Source of the DNA: C7867-006 sp035438705 | GTDB lineage: Bacteria > Patescibacteriota > Minisyncoccia > Phycocordibacterales > DATDWN01 | DNA length: 18,263 nucleotides | Assembly (NCBI GenBank): GCA_035438705.1 | Contig: DAORIV010000010.1 | Location: 1-18,263 of the forward strand | Reading direction: 5' to 3' | Shown here: positions 10,823 to 18,186 of the stretch, piece after piece | Position numbering within the stretch: position 1 is the stretch's first letter | Layout: each line of letters starts with the position of its first letter | Program-made: the position numbers and the translations under genes | The notes under the pieces: generated by a model | Seen by the model: the letters and a program-made list of their open reading frames with translations, nothing else | Database searches by the model: none | Told to the model about the DNA's origin: nothing

Positions 10823-12001
10823 ATGACAGCTTTTGTTTCGATTCTACTCACGATGATCATCATCGTGATTGGTCTCTTCATTCGCCCCAAAAAGGCAGAG
10901 TCGAAGAAGACAGTCGATTCACCTGAAAATGGTGATTCCAAAACTCACGATGAAGTTCATGACATTTGGTACTGGTTCGGTTTTGTTGACGATTCACCGA
11001 ATGTCGCTTACCAGGTAGTGGCTGGTCCAGCAAAAACTGGAAAGCCGAAACGCTACATGGCAAGTCTCGAATACGGTTTCATCAACCAAGAAACCGGAAA
11101 AGTGCACGAGGAACGTCAGCAGGAACTCGAGGATAATTATCCCCTTCTCGCCTATATCCGGAACACTTTCGGAAAAAGGTGGTATGGGATCCCAATTATC
11201 AACAACGTCAAACGGCTTACGATTGACCGAGTTGTGAGTAAGGGAACTGTTGCAAAACAGGAATCCCTTTCGGATGAACTCAGTGCTTCAACTGTGGTGA
11301 GGTTCGGTCTTTATGGAGAAATCCTGAGACCCACCTTTCACAAGGACATTGACTCGAAAGATAATGTTCGGTTCAGTGTCATCAGCTACATAACCCTTTA
11401 CGTGATGGATTTTGCTCCGGCATTTAACATTTATGCCGACAACTTCCTCATCATTATCAGCAAAATGATTTCCGGTTACGTATCCAAGAGGACATTCCTT
11501 ATGGACTACGACGGATACAAGTCAGAAGGTAACGCTTTTGACCCTACTCGTCTTGCTGAAGTGAACGAGCTACTTACTCCACTTGGGGTAGTGGCAATAA
11601 AGGGTGTAATGGGAGACCCTGAATTGCACCCTGATGTTCAAGGTGCCCTCGAACAAAAAGCGAAGGCAAAAGCTGCGGCAGATGCCAAGCGTGAAGAGGG
11701 TCTAGGAGAAAAGGATCGATTGATCTCCGTCTCCGAAGGCACTAAGCAGAAAACCATCAACGAAGGTGAAGGTGAAGCTCAGAAAATCGAGCGTATCGCA
11801 AGGGCAAGAGCCAAGCGATTCACCGAACTCTACAACGTCTTTATTGGCAAAGCCTTTAGCGAGGCTGATGCTGTAAGGATGGCAAATGAGCAAGTCATCG
11901 CTGAATTCAGCGCCGAGGCAATCGGAAAGCTGACGACCTATGTCGCCGGTGGAAGTGGAGTTCAAGTCTCTATTCCAACATCAGGAAAGGTTGGTTCGTA
12001 G
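10823..12001 (+). CDS. SPFH/band-7 domain membrane protein
   Basis: 392 residues from the ATG at 10823 (GAGG eight bases upstream). An N-terminal membrane anchor (about 3-20) is followed by a charged linker and the WYWFGFVDDSPNVAYQV region. A beta-rich band-7-like domain follows (about 70-270), with VRFGLYGEILRP, TPLGVVAIKGVMGDPELHPDVQ and similar strands. A long Ala/Lys/Glu helix then starts at EQKAKAKAAADAKREEG (about 275-370), typical of stomatin, prohibitin and flotillin proteins. The protein ends in a Gly/Ser tail. SPFH proteins form large membrane-associated rings that organise lipids and control partner enzymes. The family call rests on architecture and the A/K/E helix; sequence motifs are divergent. 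Its stop overlaps the next gene's GTG start (TAGTG), so the two are translationally coupled. Composition is GC-richer than the backbone. Confidence 0.72.
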   Translation: MTAFVSILLTMIIIVIGLFIRPKKAESKKTVDSPENGDSKTHDEVHDIWYWFGFVDDSPNVAYQVVAGPAKTGKPKRYMASLEYGFINQETGKVHEERQQELEDNYPLLAYIRNTFGKRWYGIPIINNVKRLTIDRVVSKGTVAKQESLSDELSASTVVRFGLYGEILRPTFHKDIDSKDNVRFSVISYITLYVMDFAPAFNIYADNFLIIISKMISGYVSKRTFLMDYDGYKSEGNAFDPTRLAEVNELLTPLGVVAIKGVMGDPELHPDVQGALEQKAKAKAAADAKREEGLGEKDRLISVSEGTKQKTINEGEGEAQKIERIARARAKRFTELYNVFIGKAFSEADAVRMANEQVIAEFSAEAIGKLTTYVAGGSGVQVSIPTSGKVGS

Positions 12002-13071
12002 TGGATTTTCTGTCATGGTGGGTGTATATCCTGCCAATCTTTGCCGGACTGTTCCTTTTCGGAAGAATTAAGGGACGATACGGCAAAATCGACCTGTTCT
12101 CGTGGTGGACCTACGGTGAAAATACCGCTTGGGCCACTCTGGGATTCCTCACGCTCTACATCATCCCGTACTTCTACAACGACACCATTCTCTACTGGAG
12201 AGAAATTCCACTTCGGAACGCTCCAGATGCAGTAACGGTGGCTGACTGGTGGTACGAGAAGACAGTGCCGTGGGAATCTCCTGTTGGGTTCTTCCTCATC
12301 CTCTGCCTCATTTTGTTTGGGGCCATGATGAAGAAGGATCCGAAGAATCCGACCCATCACAAACTCGGTCCCTATGGATTGAGTTTGGCACTCCTACTCA
12401 TACTTCTTCATTTCTTCGGAAGTGCAGTTGGTGGTAGCAGTGAAAAAGTCATGTCGTGGTGGAACTCCAAAAATGTTCCTCCAACGACCACTTCTTCTGC
12501 ACCTAGCAATAACATGCGACGTGCAGAAACGCAGGATTATGTCATTTCGTTTTGGTACAAAAACCTGCCCGTAGGTGACGCTCGAGAAATGCTCAACATC
12601 GCACAATGTGAGTCTGGCTTCAATCATTGGGACGACAGTGGCAACATTGTCGTCAACAAAAACGAAGACGGCTCAACTGACTGGGGTGTAATGCAGGTAA
12701 ACGATAAGGCTTGGGGAGAAAAGGCTATTCAACTTGGCCACAATCTCCAAAGCCTAGAAGGAAACCTGGCAATGGCTCTGTATATCCGAAAGGAACAAGG
12801 AGCTAGTGCCTGGACTTGTCACCAGAAGGTAGCTGAAGTTAAGGATGAGGTAATACTCATCCCTGCTCCAGCATTTCCCGAATGGAGTCCAGTGCAGAAG
12901 GTGAAGGCCAACTGCATTTGGGAGAATACCTCACCCGTTCTCATCAAGGATGATGGCGGAAAAGTACACAGAAAAAATCCAGGAGAGATAGTCAATATCA
13001 TCACCTGGACTTTCCAAATCTCAACTCCTGAAGGTGAAGCCCTAGGAGAGATGAGATACTCTTGTCGGTAG
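12001..13071 (+). CDS. Multi-pass membrane lytic transglycosylase
   Basis: 356 residues from the GTG at 12001, which shares one base with the SPFH stop. Four hydrophobic segments (about 6-22, 42-58, 92-110, 125-143) are followed by a Thr/Ser/Pro linker and a lysozyme-like SLT domain (about 180-280). Catalytic Glu204 lies in AQCESGF. DWGVMQVN (227-234) matches the family's GxMQI motif, and NLAMALYIRKEQGASAWTC matches the last SLT helix. A C-terminal extension of about 70 residues has SH3-like strands (SPVLIKDDGGKVHRKNPGEIV). Lytic transglycosylases cleave the MurNAc-GlcNAc bond in peptidoglycan. An inactive reading is not needed, since Glu and the MQ motif are present. Coupling with an SPFH protein suggests that the partner localises or restrains this cell-wall enzyme (inference). 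Confidence 0.82.
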   Translation: MDFLSWWVYILPIFAGLFLFGRIKGRYGKIDLFSWWTYGENTAWATLGFLTLYIIPYFYNDTILYWREIPLRNAPDAVTVADWWYEKTVPWESPVGFFLILCLILFGAMMKKDPKNPTHHKLGPYGLSLALLLILLHFFGSAVGGSSEKVMSWWNSKNVPPTTTSSAPSNNMRRAETQDYVISFWYKNLPVGDAREMLNIAQCESGFNHWDDSGNIVVNKNEDGSTDWGVMQVNDKAWGEKAIQLGHNLQSLEGNLAMALYIRKEQGASAWTCHQKVAEVKDEVILIPAPAFPEWSPVQKVKANCIWENTSPVLIKDDGGKVHRKNPGEIVNIITWTFQISTPEGEALGEMRYSCR

Positions 13072-13091
13072 CTAGAGTGCCGACATAACGC

Positions 13092-13128
13092 AAGACCGCG
13101 GAACCCATTTGGGTAACCGCGGTCTTTT
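13092..13128 (+). terminator. Terminator of the SPFH-transglycosylase operon
   Basis: A perfect 10-bp stem AAGACCGCGG (13092-13101) with CCGCGGTCTT (13117-13126), an inner ACCC/GGGT, then TT. It separates this operon from the converging pilin genes. Confidence 0.92.
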
Positions 13129-13145
13129 ACATTCATTTTTTTATT

Positions 13146-13445
13146 TTATAATCCAATATATCTTAATACCCCAGGAGAGCCAATGTCGGATGAATTTATA
13201 CCAAATACTGACAAAACTAGCTGTATAATTCCGTAAACTGAAAACATTATAGCTAAGCCTGTTAGTCCCCATAGTATTGAGCTCCATGCTTCATCTCTGC
13301 TTTTATCACCTGGTTCAAGCGACAAGAATTTAATGAAGCTAAACAGTAGATAAGCAGTACCGAGCAAAAACAGAAACACTATAATTGGGTTTATTATCAA
13401 GTTAACAACCCTATTAAGGAACGGTATTATTGTTATATTGGACAT
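13146..13445 (-). CDS. VirB2/TrbC-like small membrane protein, copy 6
   Basis: 99 residues with two or three membrane segments (about 15-40, 52-75 and possibly the N-terminus). The spacing resembles its neighbours: a hydrophobic helix ending FIKFL, a charged loop LEPGDKSRDEAW, then SILWGLTGLAIMFSVYGIIQLV. It lacks the signal peptide that the other five have and is the most divergent of the set. It lies 21 nt downstream of copy 5 and is the last gene before the convergent terminator. The family assignment is by position and shared loop-helix pattern. Confidence 0.6.
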   Translation of the reverse strand: MSNITIIPFLNRVVNLIINPIIVFLFLLGTAYLLFSFIKFLSLEPGDKSRDEAWSSILWGLTGLAIMFSVYGIIQLVLSVFGINSSDIGSPGVLRYIGL

Positions 13446-13466
13446 TTAAAAATGTAACTCTAAATA

Positions 13467-13808
13467 CTAAGGAAGTGGAGGAAGAGTAACTGTACCACCT
13501 GAAATACCTAGTGTTGTTTGTAGGAAGTTAACTAGACCATATACTGATGCCATAACAGCAATTGCTATGATACCGTAGATCATTATTGACTTTCCTTCAG
13601 CAGCAGATTTAGGATCACCTGCTGATAGAATGTACTTTGCTACACCCCAGAAGAAGTAAATCATCGCAATAGCGAATACAATTGGGAAGATAACTCCTAG
13701 AAATGTTCTAAATGATTGTGCTAGTGTTGTAAGACCAGCAAAACTTGCTTGCGCAAATGCTACATAAGGCAATACAAATGAAGCTGAAACTATAATTGCT
13801 TTTTTCAT
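13467..13808 (-). CDS. VirB2/TrbC-like pilin-type membrane protein, copy 5
   Basis: 113 residues. A signal-peptide-like start (MKKAIIVSASFVLPYVAFA) with a likely cut before Gln20 is followed by two membrane helices: VIFPIVFAIAMIYFFWGVAK and IMIYGIIAIAVMASVYGLV. The hydrophilic loop between them is SAGDPKSAAEGKS. That hairpin is the T4SS-pilin (VirB2/TrbC) pattern. It closely resembles copy 4, with the shared block AMIYFFWG. A separate promoter precedes it, so it may be expressed independently and perhaps most strongly of the set. In VirB2 systems the two-helix hairpin polymerises into a pilus; no VirB4, VirB6 or VirB8-10 genes are in this window. Confidence 0.72.
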   Translation of the reverse strand: MKKAIIVSASFVLPYVAFAQASFAGLTTLAQSFRTFLGVIFPIVFAIAMIYFFWGVAKYILSAGDPKSAAEGKSIMIYGIIAIAVMASVYGLVNFLQTTLGISGGTVTLPPLP

Positions 13809-13821
13809 TTTTGTTTATTTT

Positions 13822-13834
13822 TCGATTAAATCGA
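13822..13834 (-). promoter_or_regulatory. Palindrome in the leader of copy 5
   Basis: TCGATT-A-AATCGA, a perfect 6-bp inverted repeat around one base. It lies between the predicted transcription start (about 13857) and the ATG at 13808. It could be an operator or a short RNA hairpin. Confidence 0.35.
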
Positions 13835-13862
13835 TAAAAACTTATTAATGTATAATGAAATA

Positions 13863-13890
13863 ATTATATTACAAAACAGAGAAATAACAA
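13863..13890 (-). promoter_or_regulatory. Internal promoter before copy 5 (TTGTTA-16-TATAAT)
   Basis: Minus-strand -35 TTGTTA (13890-13885) and perfect -10 TATAAT (13868-13863), 16 nt apart. It lies in the 99-nt gap after copy 4, the longest gap in the pilin run. Confidence 0.65.
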
Positions 13891-13907
13891 GACCTGTGTG
13901 GATAAAA

Positions 13908-14237
13908 CTAGAGACCTATCAAAGTACTTAGAGTATTGAGTATCCCCCAAATAGATACAAAAACAAATATTACTATAACTCCCCAAATCATTTTATTTAT
14001 ACCATCTCTTCTAGTTTTTTCATTACCTGCATCTTTTAGAATAAAATTTGCAGTTCCCCAGAAAAAATATATCATTGCCAATCCAAATATTATTGGAACG
14101 GCATAATTTAACAAACCTCTAAAATCTACGAGCATTTCATAAAGCCTAGATGTACCAGTTACTTGCGCAAATGTTTGTTTTGGGAAAAAGCTCGTAAAAA
14201 AAGAAATTACAATTACTAAATGTTTTATTATATTCAT
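13908..14237 (-). CDS. VirB2/TrbC-like pilin-type membrane protein, copy 4
   Basis: 109 residues. The signal-peptide-like start ends in KQTFA before Gln25. Two helices follow: VPIIFGLAMIYFFWGTANFI and MIWGVIVIFVFVSIWGIL, joined by KDAGNEKTRRDGINK. AMIYFFWG is shared with copy 5, and FFWG with copy 3. The ATG at 14237 is 6 nt after the stop of copy 3, so it is probably co-transcribed and translated by reinitiation. A pilin or membrane-channel subunit of a type IV secretion-like machine is the family expectation. Confidence 0.7.
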   Translation of the reverse strand: MNIIKHLVIVISFFTSFFPKQTFAQVTGTSRLYEMLVDFRGLLNYAVPIIFGLAMIYFFWGTANFILKDAGNEKTRRDGINKMIWGVIVIFVFVSIWGILNTLSTLIGL

Positions 14238-14243
14238 AATATA

Positions 14244-14609
14244 TTAGTTTGTTCTAATAATCGGTATTCCAGATGCTGAACCCAAACCCAAATCCCCTGT
14301 TATAAAACTGATTATGGCTCTAAATGAAATTAGTATAAATAGAACAATTATTCCCCATAACATATAGTTTTTGCCCTTGGATACCTCTTGCTCATTGTCT
14401 GAATGTAGTATGAATTTAGAAAGCCCCCAAAAAAATACAATAAACACTATAGAGAAGAGTATAGGGTTTATGGTTCGAAGCATTATATTAAGATAATCCA
14501 TTATGTCATAAAAAGTACTGCCGGACAGATTTATTCCCTGAGCTAAAGAAACTAATGGAGAAAAATAGTACAAACCTGTAATAATTTTTAATATATATTG
14601 TTTTTTCAT
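14244..14609 (-). CDS. VirB2/TrbC-like pilin-type membrane protein, copy 3
   Basis: 121 residues from the ATG at 14609, 7 nt after the stop of copy 2; an upstream in-frame TTG at 14627 overlaps that gene and is less likely. The signal-peptide-like start ends in VSLAQG. Two helices follow, INPILFSIVFIVFFWGLSKF and MLWGIIVLFILISFRAII, with the loop HSDNEQEVSKGKNY. The C-terminal tail is longer than in copies 4 and 5. It shares the FFWG-x2-K/N-F-I-L block with them, which supports tandem duplication. Confidence 0.7.
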   Translation of the reverse strand: MKKQYILKIITGLYYFSPLVSLAQGINLSGSTFYDIMDYLNIMLRTINPILFSIVFIVFFWGLSKFILHSDNEQEVSKGKNYMLWGIIVLFILISFRAIISFITGDLGLGSASGIPIIRTN

Positions 14610-14616
14610 TTTTTTA

Positions 14617-15012
14617 TTATGGAGCAAGTAGTGCTCTAACTGTGTTCTGCACTACCGCAGATATTCCTACTGCACCCAAAAGTATTCCTGCGCCGATAAG
14701 TGACCATTGCAAATTCTCCCTGGCTGCATTGATTTTTGTAGGGTTACCTTGTGCTGAAAGAAAGCCGAAACCTGCATATATGATCCAAAAAGTAACCCCA
14801 ACAGCTGCAATAGGCATTACAATGTTTCTAAGTATAGCTGTTATAAGATCTATAATCGTACAACTACCTGTACAGTTAAAAGGATTCGGAATAGTTCCCG
14901 TTACCGGTTGGTTAGGTTGTATTGGTCCACCTTGAGAAAAAGTGAGTAACGGCACAAATAAAATTAGTGTAACGACCAGAAACATTGTCACATTTTTAAA
15001 AAGATTTTTCAT
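14617..15012 (-). CDS. VirB2/TrbC-like pilin, copy 2 (cysteine-containing)
   Basis: 131 residues from the ATG at 15012. The signal-peptide-like start ends near LLTFSQG. A short outer segment with two cysteines (FNCTGSCT) is followed by helices VMPIAAVGVTFWIIYAGFGF and LIGAGILLGAVGISAVV, with loop AQGNPTKINAARENLQW. This is the most canonical T4SS-pilin sequence of the run, together with copy 1. A TATAAT (15024-15019) ends 6 nt before the ATG, so a leaderless transcript may start here. The alternative TTG start at 15027 would overlap that box. Confidence 0.78.
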   Translation of the reverse strand: MKNLFKNVTMFLVVTLILFVPLLTFSQGGPIQPNQPVTGTIPNPFNCTGSCTIIDLITAILRNIVMPIAAVGVTFWIIYAGFGFLSAQGNPTKINAARENLQWSLIGAGILLGAVGISAVVQNTVRALLAP

Positions 15013-15018
15013 ATTTAT

Positions 15019-15024
15019 ATTATA
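15019..15024 (-). promoter_or_regulatory. -10 box with leaderless spacing before copy 2
   Basis: Perfect TATAAT, then six bases, ataaat, then the ATG at 15012. No Shine-Dalgarno and no strong -35 are visible. The spacing is the same as at the desulfurase gene. Confidence 0.45.
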
Positions 15025-15043
15025 CAATAATTATTATAATTAC

Positions 15044-15451
15044 TTAAGGCCGGATCGGGTTTACACCTTGGAAAGAAGGATTCAGAAGAGCATTTGCAAT
15101 AAGAGAAACAATGAGCCATGCAGAAAGCATAACAAAAATACCAATTGCCACCTTGTACAACATAGCTTTTGCTTTGGTTCTATTACCAGCATTGTCTCCT
15201 GAAGTCATAAACAAATAACCCGCATATGCTATTGGAACCACGGTGAAAGCTAGAACGTAAACAGTTAGTTGGTTAGTAAAATTCCTAACAGCATTTAACA
15301 AGTCCTGATAGGTACAGTTACCATAAACACCGTTATTGTAACACTCATAAACTAGTCCTGTTGGACCACCTTGAGCCAGTACTACAAATGGAGAAAACAT
15401 AAAAATCGAAACCAAAATGAAACCGAAAAGACTTTTAAAGTTAATGTTCAT
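15044..15451 (-). CDS. VirB2/TrbC-like pilin, copy 1 (cysteine-containing)
   Basis: 135 residues. The signal-peptide-like start ends FSPFVVLAQGG. An outer segment with two cysteines (YECYNNGVYGNCTYQDL) precedes helices VYVLAFTVVPIAYAGYLFM and VAIGIFVMLSAWLIVSLI, joined by TSGDNAGNRTKAKAML. The loop and helix pattern fits the T4SS-pilin family. The ATG lies 4 nt after the stop of the solute-binding gene, so the two are probably one transcript. The cysteine-bearing outer loop is shared only with copy 2. Confidence 0.78.
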   Translation of the reverse strand: MNINFKSLFGFILVSIFMFSPFVVLAQGGPTGLVYECYNNGVYGNCTYQDLLNAVRNFTNQLTVYVLAFTVVPIAYAGYLFMTSGDNAGNRTKAKAMLYKVAIGIFVMLSAWLIVSLIANALLNPSFQGVNPIRP

Positions 15452-15455
15452 TTTA

Positions 15456-16751
15456 TTATTTTAATTCTTGATTAAGTTCTGTGTCAGCTCTACCGATGGA
15501 TTCTAACACCCTACTTCTACCCGAAGTCACATTTTCTACCATATCTCTAAATATTTGTGTTGATACTGTTGGTTCAGGGTCTATCCATGATTCAGATATA
15601 AGTGCCGAGTTGTAAAATACTGAACGAAATGCATCTGTTGGTTTGTCTGCGAGCATATCTCTTCTAATTGGTGGCAAATTTGTTGCTGTTTCCAAAGACT
15701 TTAGTGGTGCAGGTTCTGTGAATGTGTTTATAACTCCATAAGCTGCAGCGATATTTTTAGATTGCTTGGTTATTGCAAATGCATACATGTGTCCAAAAAC
15801 TGTTCTATTTTCTGTATTTCTTGTTTGTGGTACATAAGTTACATCAAAATTCAAATTAGAATTTTTCTGTTGAATACTAAATATTTCACTAGCAAAACCT
15901 ATATACATCGCCAAGTTTCCTCCGAGAAACATATTCAGAGATGATGGTAAAGATCTGTTCCAGGTGTAGTATTTTGAAACAGGATTAGAAAATTGTGTAT
16001 AGAAATTAAGTGCAGATTCACTAGGAGCTACAGGTTGATTTAACTTATTTGCCAGCACAGAAACTGCACCGTCATTATTTCTTTGAACTATTGGAGTCCC
16101 CGCCTGCAAAAGAAGTGTTGCCAAAATTTCTTTAGAGTTTGATATATTTCTAGACTCCCCTAGAGCAATTGTACTTTGCAGCACATTGCCGTTTGCATCT
16201 CTTTTTGTCATTTTCTCAGTTAGTTCAAACACTTGATCCCAGTATTGCGGAGGTTGAGAAACAAGATTATTTGTAAATATATTTCTATTCCAATACATTA
16301 CCATTGGGTCTGTCATAAATGGCACAGCAGTTACACCTTCCTTACTTAGAAAAACTTCACTACCCTCTATAAACTTATCCTTGAAAGCCCTTTCTGGATA
16401 ACTCTTATAAGGTATTACAAATAGTCTATTTCTGTGTTTATAAACATTGTCGTCCCTTAACATAACTATATCTGGACCCTTGCCTTCTGCCAGAGCCTCA
16501 ATGAGCTCCTGATCAAAATCTCCTTGGTCTTTAAGTACATATGTAACGGTAGTTGTTTTACTATTGGCTATAGATGAATTTTTAAGAAGTAATTCAAATG
16601 AATCTCTTGATAATGTTCCCCATATAGTTAGATTTGCATTCATCGAGCTTGATGAATTTTTCGCTAAAGCAAAAACTAAAATACCAATAACTATAAAAAC
16701 TCCGAAAAATATCATAACCCCGAGCTTGAATTTACTTGTATTGCCGTTCAT
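15456..16751 (-). CDS. Membrane-anchored extracellular solute-binding-protein-like
   Basis: 431 residues. An N-terminal membrane anchor (about 10-30, with no lipobox cysteine) precedes a family-1 type periplasmic-binding fold. Landmarks: LTIWGTLSRDSFELLL, GKGPDIVMLRDDNVYKHRNRLFVIPY, AVPFMTDPMVMYWNRNIF, YWDQVFELTEKMTKRD and MFLGGNLAMYIGFASE. These match sugar-binding SBP proteins. There is no permease or ATPase gene beside it, so a classical ABC importer is not encoded here; the ligand cannot be told. It lies 4 nt before the first pilin gene, which suggests it works with that surface machine, perhaps as a capture or adhesion component (inference). A TAGAAT-like -10 precedes it by about 14 nt. 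Confidence 0.8.
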   Translation of the reverse strand: MNGNTSKFKLGVMIFFGVFIVIGILVFALAKNSSSSMNANLTIWGTLSRDSFELLLKNSSIANSKTTTVTYVLKDQGDFDQELIEALAEGKGPDIVMLRDDNVYKHRNRLFVIPYKSYPERAFKDKFIEGSEVFLSKEGVTAVPFMTDPMVMYWNRNIFTNNLVSQPPQYWDQVFELTEKMTKRDANGNVLQSTIALGESRNISNSKEILATLLLQAGTPIVQRNNDGAVSVLANKLNQPVAPSESALNFYTQFSNPVSKYYTWNRSLPSSLNMFLGGNLAMYIGFASEIFSIQQKNSNLNFDVTYVPQTRNTENRTVFGHMYAFAITKQSKNIAAAYGVINTFTEPAPLKSLETATNLPPIRRDMLADKPTDAFRSVFYNSALISESWIDPEPTVSTQIFRDMVENVTSGRSRVLESIGRADTELNQELK

Positions 16752-16777
16752 TTGTTTATTTGTTAATTCTATCAGAA

Positions 16778-17305
16778 TTAAAGTTTTTTATAAATTAAGC
16801 CGTAGTGATGATCCCCAGGAAACAGCTCTCTTTCCAAATGAAAACCTTCTTTTTCAAAAGACTTCTCTGTGAATTCTTTTGAAACCACATGCTCTTTTTT
16901 AGGACCAATACCCCCAAATGAATCTGCCCAATCTATAATAACTGCCTTTCCTCCTGGTTTAAGAATTCTTTTAATTTCCTTTATAAAATCTGATTTATTT
17001 TCTATTTGAAACATTATATTGCAAGCAAAAACCATATCCACAGCATAGTCTCTAAGTTTTGTGCCTTTTATGTTATCTACATCACCCCATACAACCTCAA
17101 TATTATAAAGGTTCTCCTTTACGGCATTGTTTTTAAGACGAGTAAGAATGTCTTTGTTGATATCTATTGCATAAACTTTTCCAGTAGAAGCCAATGCTCT
17201 TGCAATAGCCATGCTATAGTGACCGGAACCTGCTCCCAAGTCTGCAATTTCCATCCCTGGTTGTATTCCACACTGTTCTACATTTTTTATAGGATTTGAA
17301 AACAT
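16778..17305 (-). CDS. Class I SAM-dependent methyltransferase
   Basis: 175 residues. Motif I is EIADLGAGSGHYS (about 19-31). The acidic residue after strand 2 is in VYAIDINKDIL. The strand-3 GDV is in VVWGDVDNIKG, motif II in AVDMVFACNIMFQ, and the post-II block in IKRILKPGGKAVIIDW. This is a compact Rossmann methyltransferase of the Methyltransf_11/31 type. Its substrate is unknown; small molecule, lipid or protein are all possible. It ends 26 nt before the solute-binding gene and may lead that transcript. A TATAAT (minus) lies about 60 nt upstream of the ATG with a poor -35. Confidence 0.85.
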   Translation of the reverse strand: MFSNPIKNVEQCGIQPGMEIADLGAGSGHYSMAIARALASTGKVYAIDINKDILTRLKNNAVKENLYNIEVVWGDVDNIKGTKLRDYAVDMVFACNIMFQIENKSDFIKEIKRILKPGGKAVIIDWADSFGGIGPKKEHVVSKEFTEKSFEKEGFHLERELFPGDHHYGLIYKKL

Positions 17306-17424
17306 GATAATAATGATTATTTTTAGTTGTTAGTCTTTAGTCTATAAAAAACTATTTTATTTAATATCATTATAGTACGAAAAAATATTTTCGGTAAGTA
17401 AGTTGTTCACAAAATTTTAAAATG

Positions 17425-17457
17425 AAAAGCCCCACAACAAGGTTGCTGTGAAGCTTT
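17425..17457 (-). terminator. Terminator of the 182-residue gene
   Basis: AAAGC/GCTTT outer arms (17426-17430, 17453-17457) and an interrupted CA-CAAC/GTTG-TG inner stem (17433-17448). On the minus strand it is followed by TTTTCATTTT. It is 17 nt past the stop at 17475. Confidence 0.75.
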
Positions 17458-17474
17458 CCGTGTTATGGGACTGA

Positions 17475-18023
17475 TTACTTTTCGCCCGGATGGTTCCAGT
17501 CAAAGAAGACAACGTTTTCGCGCTTGCTCACATCACCATTGAGTTCCCCGATATCGATACCGGGATAGATGCTGTGAATCACGATCACAAAACTGTCACC
17601 TTCGTCTTTGAATTCGAAAACGATGGTCACGGTGTTGGTCTTCGGGGCCTTGTACTTGTGATTGCCCATCTTGACCCGAAGTGCCGTCGCGTGACGGTTC
17701 AAGAAAAACTCTTCGAGATCCTCCTGCGGATACTTGTCGAGTTCAGCAGTCGAACTCCAACCGATCGGATGATCGAGGTTCACTTCGATGCTACGAGTCA
17801 GTGAGAAACCAACCAAGTTGATCTCCCGAGCCTCGCTCAAAATCTCCTGAATAACACGAGAGTTATTGAGAAAGGCCTTCATGTTGACCCAAGCAAGAAA
17901 ATTTCCCGCCAAAGCCAAGTTCGGTCCCCGAAAACAGGTGTTCTTGAGACGCTCAATCGTCTTATCACGAACGACGAGCTTATATCTCAAAGCTCCGAAA
18001 TTCCTCTCGATCAAAATGCTCAT
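17475..18023 (-). CDS. Unrecognised soluble protein, GC-richer unit
   Basis: 182 residues from the ATG at 18023, preceded by AGGAGGG at 18035-18029. No signal peptide or membrane segment is seen. The C-terminal half is beta-rich (NTVTIVFEFKDEGDSFVIVIHSIYPGIDIG) and ends VVFFDWNHPGEK. Two conserved-looking polar spots are HSIYPG and WNHPG. The N-terminal half is helical with basic residues. I recognise no family; an RNA-processing or toxin-like fold is only a guess. Composition and the strong Shine-Dalgarno and terminator match the other GC-richer single-gene units of the window and differ from the methyltransferase next door. No convincing promoter was found, though a TATTAA box with a TTGCTG 15 nt upstream exists. 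Confidence 0.75.
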   Translation of the reverse strand: MSILIERNFGALRYKLVVRDKTIERLKNTCFRGPNLALAGNFLAWVNMKAFLNNSRVIQEILSEAREINLVGFSLTRSIEVNLDHPIGWSSTAELDKYPQEDLEEFFLNRHATALRVKMGNHKYKAPKTNTVTIVFEFKDEGDSFVIVIHSIYPGIDIGELNGDVSKRENVVFFDWNHPGEK

Positions 18024-18126
18024 ACTAACCCTCCTGCCAGGTATCTGGTTCAGTTAATATTTGTCTTTGAACTCCAGCAATATTAATATCACATTTTAAA
18101 TTTTTGTAAAGAGTAACAGAAAAGCC

Positions 18127-18160
18127 CCTCTATTACTAGAATTATGTGAACATTTAGAGG
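18127..18160 (-). terminator. Putative terminator of gyrA
   Basis: CCTCTA (18127-18132) pairs with TAGAGG (18155-18160) around a 22-base AT-rich loop. On the minus strand it is followed by GGCTTTTC. The stem is short, so the call is moderate. The bases from here to 18023 are AT-rich and hold the upstream region of the 182-residue gene. Confidence 0.5.
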
Positions 18161-18186
18161 ACGATATTCGTAGAAAATAATAAATG

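Noticed and set aside
13146..16751. A complete type IV secretion system
   Set aside because: Only pilin-like genes and a solute-binding protein are present; no VirB4, VirB6, VirB8-11 or VirD4 homologue is in the window.
17490..18057. Plus-strand frames of 104 and 63 codons over the 182-residue gene
   Set aside because: They are antisense to a frame with AGGAGGG and a terminator and have no start signals.
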